From assembly GCA_020350845.1 (NCBI GenBank), contig CP070725.1:1235573-1244858 (forward strand): a stretch of 9,286 bases of DNA. The letters are read 5' to 3'. The notes under the pieces are model-generated. The model saw only the letters and a list, made by a program, of their open reading frames with translations. It was not told where the DNA came from and searched no databases. The position numbers and the translations under genes were made by a program. This DNA comes from Candidatus Bipolaricaulota bacterium. GTDB taxonomy: Bacteria; Bipolaricaulota; Bipolaricaulia; UBA7950; UBA9294. The first letter of the stretch is position 1, and each line of letters starts with the position of its first letter. Of the stretch, positions 6,575 through 9,286 are shown in pieces.

Positions 6575-7558
6575 ATGCGCCTGGCGATCCTCGGCGCCGG
6601 TCCGTGGGGAAGGAACCACGTCCGCGTCTTCTCCGAACTCCTCGACGAGGAACGGGTCGCAGTCTATGATCCCGACCCCGAGTGCCGTCGCCGCGTGACG
6701 GCCGATCATCCGGCCGTCGAGCTGCTCGACCGGCCGTCGCTCGACGGGATCACGGCGGCGGTGATCGCGACCCCCGCTTCCACGCACGCCGCCCTCGCGC
6801 GCGATGCGCTCGACGGGGGGCTCGACGTCCTCGTCGAGAAGCCCCTCGCCCTTGGGATCTCCGACGCGGAGGAGCTCGTCGAACGCGCGGAGCGCCGCGG
6901 GAGGATCCTCATGGTCGATCACCTTCTTCGCTACCACCCCGCGGTCGAGATGCTGCGCGGGTGGCTCCGCGACGGCACCCTCGGCGATCTGCTCCACCTC
7001 ACGGCACAGCGCCTCAACCTCGGCGTCATCCGCACCGAGGAGAACGCATGGTGGAGTCTCGCGCCGCACGACCTCTCCGTGCTCCTCGATCTCGTGGACG
7101 AGGAGGCGACCGTGGTCCGCGTCGCCGGCGGCCACGCCCTCGATCCGGAGCGCTGCGACGTGGCCCACGCCGACCTCCGCTTCCCGGGAGGCGTCACCGC
7201 CCATGTCCACGTGAGCTGGCTCGACCCCGTCAAGGTGCGCCGGCTGACCGTCGTGGGGACGCGCTCGATGGCCGTCCTCGAAGACGGCGCCGAGAACGCC
7301 CTCGTCCGCTACGATCACCGCGTGGCGTGCGCCTCCGGGAAGTGGAGCACGGAATCGGGACCCGCCGAGGTCGCCACGGTCCCGTCGCAGGAGCCGCTGC
7401 GCCGGGTCGCCGCGGCGTTCCTGGAGAGCGTCGAGACCCGCGTGCCCCCGGGAAGCGACGGTCGAGACGGCGCCCGCGTCGTGCGCATCCTCGAAGCGGG
7501 GCAGCGTTCCCTCGATCGAGAAGGAGCGCCGATCACCCTCGGAGGCCGCGATGGCTGA
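6575..7558 (+). CDS. wbpB: Gfo/Idh/MocA-family oxidoreductase, probable UDP-GlcNAcA 3-dehydrogenase (WbpB-like)
   Basis: 327 aa. The N-terminal Rossmann fold starts at once with LAILGAGPWGRNH (3-15), a GxGxxG NAD(P) site. VIATPASTH (63-71) and VEKPLAL (87-93, with catalytic Lys89) follow. The C-terminal domain has WSLAPHDLSVLLDL (160-173), where His165/Asp166 hold the usual catalytic positions. In the WbpB/WlbA pathway this enzyme oxidises C3 of UDP-GlcNAcA to the 3-keto sugar that the WbpE aminotransferase accepts. The start ATG is one base after the wbpA stop. The 3' end overlaps wbpD by 8 bp (ATGGCTGA), implying translational coupling. Sequence alone identifies the superfamily; the specific reaction is read from the operon. 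Confidence 0.87.
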   Translation: MRLAILGAGPWGRNHVRVFSELLDEERVAVYDPDPECRRRVTADHPAVELLDRPSLDGITAAVIATPASTHAALARDALDGGLDVLVEKPLALGISDAEELVERAERRGRILMVDHLLRYHPAVEMLRGWLRDGTLGDLLHLTAQRLNLGVIRTEENAWWSLAPHDLSVLLDLVDEEATVVRVAGGHALDPERCDVAHADLRFPGGVTAHVHVSWLDPVKVRRLTVVGTRSMAVLEDGAENALVRYDHRVACASGKWSTESGPAEVATVPSQEPLRRVAAAFLESVETRVPPGSDGRDGARVVRILEAGQRSLDREGAPITLGGRDG

Positions 7559-8153
7559 CGCCCACGTCCATCCCTCGGCGTTCGTCGATGACGGGGTGAC
7601 CCTCGGAAAGGGCACCAGGATCTGGCACGGCTGCCACGTGATGGCCGGGGCCGTGATCGGCGACGACTGCGTCCTCGGCCACGGCGTCTTCGTCGGCCGC
7701 GACGTGCGCATCGGGAGCCGAGTGAAGCTGCAGAACGGCGTCTCCGTGTTCACCGGCGTCGTGCTCGAAGACGACGTCTTCTGCGGCCCGGGCTGCGTCT
7801 TCACCAACGTGAACCGCCCGCGCGCCGCCTTCCCCAAGGAACAGGACGACTACGAGTCGACCATGGTTCGTCGCGGCGCGACGATCGGCGCCAATGCGAC
7901 GATCCTCTGCGGCCACACGATCGGCGAGCACGCGTTCGTCGCCGCCGGAGCGGTCGTCACGAGCGACGTCCCGGCGCACGCCCTCGTCGTCGGAAGTCCC
8001 GCTCGAATCCAGGGCCACGTGTGCGCATGCGGCGAGCCGCTGGGTTTCGAGGACCACCGCGCCCGTTGCCCGTGCGGGAGAACCTACTCCGAAGTCGACG
8101 GGGTCGTAGAGGAGATCTGTGCCAGAGGGGCGGATGCAGGAAGTAGGGAGTAG
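7551..8153 (+). CDS. wbpD: Hexapeptide-repeat N-acetyltransferase, probable UDP-2-acetamido-3-amino-GlcA acetyltransferase (WbpD-like), with C-terminal zinc-ribbon-like tail
   Basis: 200 aa. Residues 5-155 form a left-handed beta helix of hexapeptide repeats. IWHGCHVMAGAVIG (24-37), NVxxGRDVRIG-type turns near 50, VFCGPGCVFTN (76-86), RRGATIGANATILCG (107-121) and GAVVTSDVPAHALVVGSPAR (133-152) closely match WbpD/WlbB enzymes that acetylate the 3-amino group using acetyl-CoA. A tail with paired cysteines, CAC at 158-160 and CPC at 173-175, resembles a small zinc ribbon; this occurs in other family members I recall. GGAGG lies five bases before the ATG (7541-7545). The last residues (about ARGADAGSRE) and the TAG stop fall inside a GTAGGNN repeat block, so the native C-terminus was probably altered by the inserted element just downstream. 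Confidence 0.9.
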   Translation: MADAHVHPSAFVDDGVTLGKGTRIWHGCHVMAGAVIGDDCVLGHGVFVGRDVRIGSRVKLQNGVSVFTGVVLEDDVFCGPGCVFTNVNRPRAAFPKEQDDYESTMVRRGATIGANATILCGHTIGEHAFVAAGAVVTSDVPAHALVVGSPARIQGHVCACGEPLGFEDHRARCPCGRTYSEVDGVVEEICARGADAGSRE

Positions 8154-8177
8154 GTGGTAGGATGTAGGAGGTGGGGC
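8136..8177 (+). repeat. Left heptad-repeat block (GTAGGNN)n, also the left inverted arm
   Basis: Four consecutive 7-mers GTAGGGA, GTAGGTG, GTAGGAT and GTAGGAG run from 8143 to 8170. They are flanked by degenerate copies GCAGGAA (8136-8142) and GTGGGGC (8171-8177). The block overlaps the end of wbpD and provides its TAG stop (8151-8153). Confidence 0.8.
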
Positions 8178-8212
8178 ACGGAGGATGGGCGCATTCCCGA
8201 TTCGGAGGCGGA

Positions 8213-8573
8213 ATGCCGGAGAGCATAGAGACCCTCGAGGTCTGGAGGGAGGCCATCGCCATCGCCCGCGACCTGTACACCGTCAGCTCCAGCTGGCCGG
8301 CCACGGAGAGGTTCGGGATGACCAGCCAGGTCAGCAGTCTCCGTCCCCGCGAACCTCGCGGAGGGTGTCAGCAGAGGGAGTCCCGGGGAGATCAGTCGAT
8401 ACGCACGGATCGCTCGCGGCTCCGTCTACGAGGTGGATACGTTGGTGCACCTCGCCTGGCAACTTGGCTATGTGAATGACGAGAGTGAGAGGCGCATCCG
8501 AGGACGTCTTGAGGATCTGGCGAGGCGGATCTCGCAGTTCATTGCTTATCAGGAGGGGCGTCGACGTGGCTAG
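8213..8573 (+). pseudogene. Four-helix-bundle protein (S23 / 23S rRNA intervening-sequence-protein family), frameshifted
   Basis: From the ATG at 8213 (GGAGG at 8204-8208) the frame reads MPESIETLEVWREAIAIARD and on to FGMTSQV, the first two helices of the family, ending at codon GTC 8330-8332. Continuing in this frame gives an unrelated arginine-rich tail. Resuming at 8334 in another frame gives AVSVPANLAEGVSRG, then RYARIARGSVYEVDTLVHLAWQLGYV, and a stop at 8571-8573. That is 80 further codons that match the rest of the family. Members normally read TSQ-(I/M/V)-RR-(A/S)-AVS at the join, so about 8 bases coding for the RRA segment are missing and the frame is broken. An intact product would be about 122 residues. 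The biological role of this family is not settled; it includes proteins encoded in 23S rRNA insertions and relatives of the Avd accessory protein of diversity-generating retroelements. Confidence 0.8.
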
Positions 8574-8649
8574 AAGGATGCGGCACATTGACGCTTCGCC
8601 ACGCTCGTCTCACTCGGTGTGGTCTGTAGTCCGCAGACGGAATCGGCCC

Positions 8650-8670
8650 TTCCTACAACCTACTCCCTAC
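8650..8670 (-). repeat. Right heptad-repeat block (GTAGGNN)3, inverted
   Basis: Read on the minus strand, 8670 to 8650 is GTAGGGA, GTAGGTT, GTAGGAA: three contiguous copies of the same heptad as at 8143-8170, in opposite orientation. It ends 26 bases before the wbpE start, just upstream of that gene's ribosome site. Confidence 0.8.
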
Positions 8671-8696
8671 ATCCCCCGTCCCCCCGGAGGGTCGCA

Positions 8697-9286
8697 ATGG
8701 TAGTTCCTTTCTTCGACCTCGTCCGCCAATACGAGTCGATTCGGGCGGAGATCGAGGACGCCGTAGGACGGGTGCTCGCGTCGGGACGCTTCATCCTCGG
8801 ACCCGAGGTGGAGGCGTTCGAGGGCGAGCTGGCGGCGCGCTGCGGCGTCGACCATGCCGTCGGGGTGGCGAGCGGAACCGACGCCCTCCTGCTCTCCCTG
8901 CAGGCCCTTGGGATCGGCGCCGGCGATCGCGTCCTCGTCCCCACGCTGACGTTCTTCGCCACCGCCGGGGCGGTGGCGCGCGTCGGGGCGACGCCGGCCT
9001 TCGCCGACATCGACGCCGAGACGTTCAACCTCGACGCCGAGCAGGTCCGTGCGATCCTCGACGAGGATCGCGCGCGGTCGATCCGCGCGATCCTCCCCGT
9101 CCACCTCTTCGGCCGGATGGTGGCGATGGACGAGATGGTCGCGCTCGCCGACGCCCACGGGGCCATCGTGATCGAGGACGCCGCGCAGGCCGTGGGGGCG
9201 CGACGCGGGGAGCACCTCGCCGGGACCGTCGGGCACGTCGGATGCTTCAGCTTCTTCCCGACGAAGAACCTCGCCGCGTACAGGGA
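8697..9286 (+). CDS. wbpE: DegT/DnrJ/EryC1 sugar aminotransferase, probable UDP-3-keto-GlcNAcA aminotransferase (WbpE-like), 3' end cut by window edge
   Basis: 196 codons are visible, about half of a typical 360-390-residue enzyme. The PLP-dependent fold-type I pattern is clear. FFDLVRQY (5-12) is a typical opening, and FILGPEVEAFEGELAA lies at 32-47. ASGTDALLLSLQAL (58-71) contains the phosphate-binding Gly60-Thr61. VPTLTFFATAGAV (81-93), PVHLFGR (134-140) and IEDAAQAVGA (159-168, with Asp161 contacting the pyridine nitrogen) follow. SFFPTKNL (185-192) carries Lys190, the Schiff-base lysine. It would transfer an amino group, from glutamate in WbpE, to C3 of the keto sugar made by WbpB, giving WbpD's substrate. 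GGAGGG lies just before the ATG (8686-8691). The gene was presumably adjacent to wbpD before the intervening segment was inserted. Confidence 0.9.
   Translation, partial: MVVPFFDLVRQYESIRAEIEDAVGRVLASGRFILGPEVEAFEGELAARCGVDHAVGVASGTDALLLSLQALGIGAGDRVLVPTLTFFATAGAVARVGATPAFADIDAETFNLDAEQVRAILDEDRARSIRAILPVHLFGRMVAMDEMVALADAHGAIVIEDAAQAVGARRGEHLAGTVGHVGCFSFFPTKNLAAYR

Larger units (their letters stand above)
8136..8674. mobile_element. Putative small inserted element: four-helix-bundle gene between inverted GTAGGNN repeat blocks
   Basis: A 26-base left arm (8139-8164) matches the reverse complement of the right arm (8649-8674) at 23 of 26 positions. Between them lies a four-helix-bundle (S23-type) gene remnant and about 75 bases with no recognisable gene (8574-8648). 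The segment interrupts an otherwise tightly packed operon between wbpD and wbpE. The gene inside uses more A/T-ending codons (TAT, CTT, ATT, AAT, AGT) than its neighbours. There is no transposase and I found no target-site duplication, so movement would have to be non-autonomous or old. That it is mobile is inference; the inverted repeats and the interrupted operon are directly visible. Confidence 0.55.

Noticed and set aside
8136..8177. CRISPR-like array from the short repeats.
   Set aside because: The 7-bp units are contiguous with no spacers; this is a tandem heptad repeat.
8213..8573. Avd accessory gene of a diversity-generating retroelement.
   Set aside because: Same fold family, but no reverse transcriptase, template repeat or variable repeat is visible in the window.
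8622..8638. Hairpin GTCTG...CAGAC as terminator after the four-helix-bundle remnant.
   Set aside because: The stem is only 5 bp with a 7-base loop and no following T-run.
8136..8674. A fragment of 23S rRNA with an intervening sequence, the classic S23 location.
   Set aside because: The flanks are protein-coding wbp genes, and no rRNA sequence was recognised.

Overview
The window is GC-rich (by eye roughly 65-70% G+C, strongly G/C-ending codons) and gene-dense, with Shine-Dalgarno-led starts. It looks like a chromosomal fragment of a high-GC, probably uncultured, diderm-type bacterium: a signal-peptide-bearing beta-helix protein and a nucleotide-sugar cluster of O-antigen type point that way. 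The phylum cannot be fixed from these bases.

Left part (1-4233), cobalamin/opine region. Two minus-strand genes, 3 bp apart, form an operon. The first is a protein with an N-terminal B12-binding domain fused to a glutamate-mutase-E-like barrel (1029-2687). The second is an octopine/nopaline-type opine dehydrogenase (1-1025, running off the left edge). A class I SAM methyltransferase (2867-3685) diverges from this operon across a 179-bp gap that holds a perfect 6-bp-arm palindrome. The methyltransferase converges on cobO (3682-4233, minus), and the two TAG stops interlock in the tetranucleotide CTAG. CobO makes adenosylcobalamin, the cofactor a carbon-skeleton mutase would need. This suggests, without proving, an uncharacterised AdoCbl-plus-opine pathway.

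Right part (4481-9286), nucleotide-sugar operon on the plus strand. It opens with a secreted parallel beta-helix protein (4481-5218). Then come wbpA-like UDP-GlcNAc 6-dehydrogenase (5239-6573), wbpB-like Gfo/Idh/MocA oxidoreductase (6575-7558), wbpD-like hexapeptide N-acetyltransferase (7551-8153) and wbpE-like PLP aminotransferase (8697 to the right edge). Together these four activities convert UDP-GlcNAc to UDP-2,3-diacetamido-2,3-dideoxyglucuronic acid, a precursor for O-antigen or other surface polysaccharide.

The tight wbp spacing (1-bp gap, then an 8-bp overlap) is broken between wbpD and wbpE by about 540 bp. That stretch holds a frameshifted four-helix-bundle (S23/IVP-type) gene between inverted blocks of a GTAGGNN heptad repeat. 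It looks like a small inserted element, and its left repeat supplies the wbpD stop codon. No tRNA, rRNA, CRISPR array, transposase or convincing intrinsic terminator was found.
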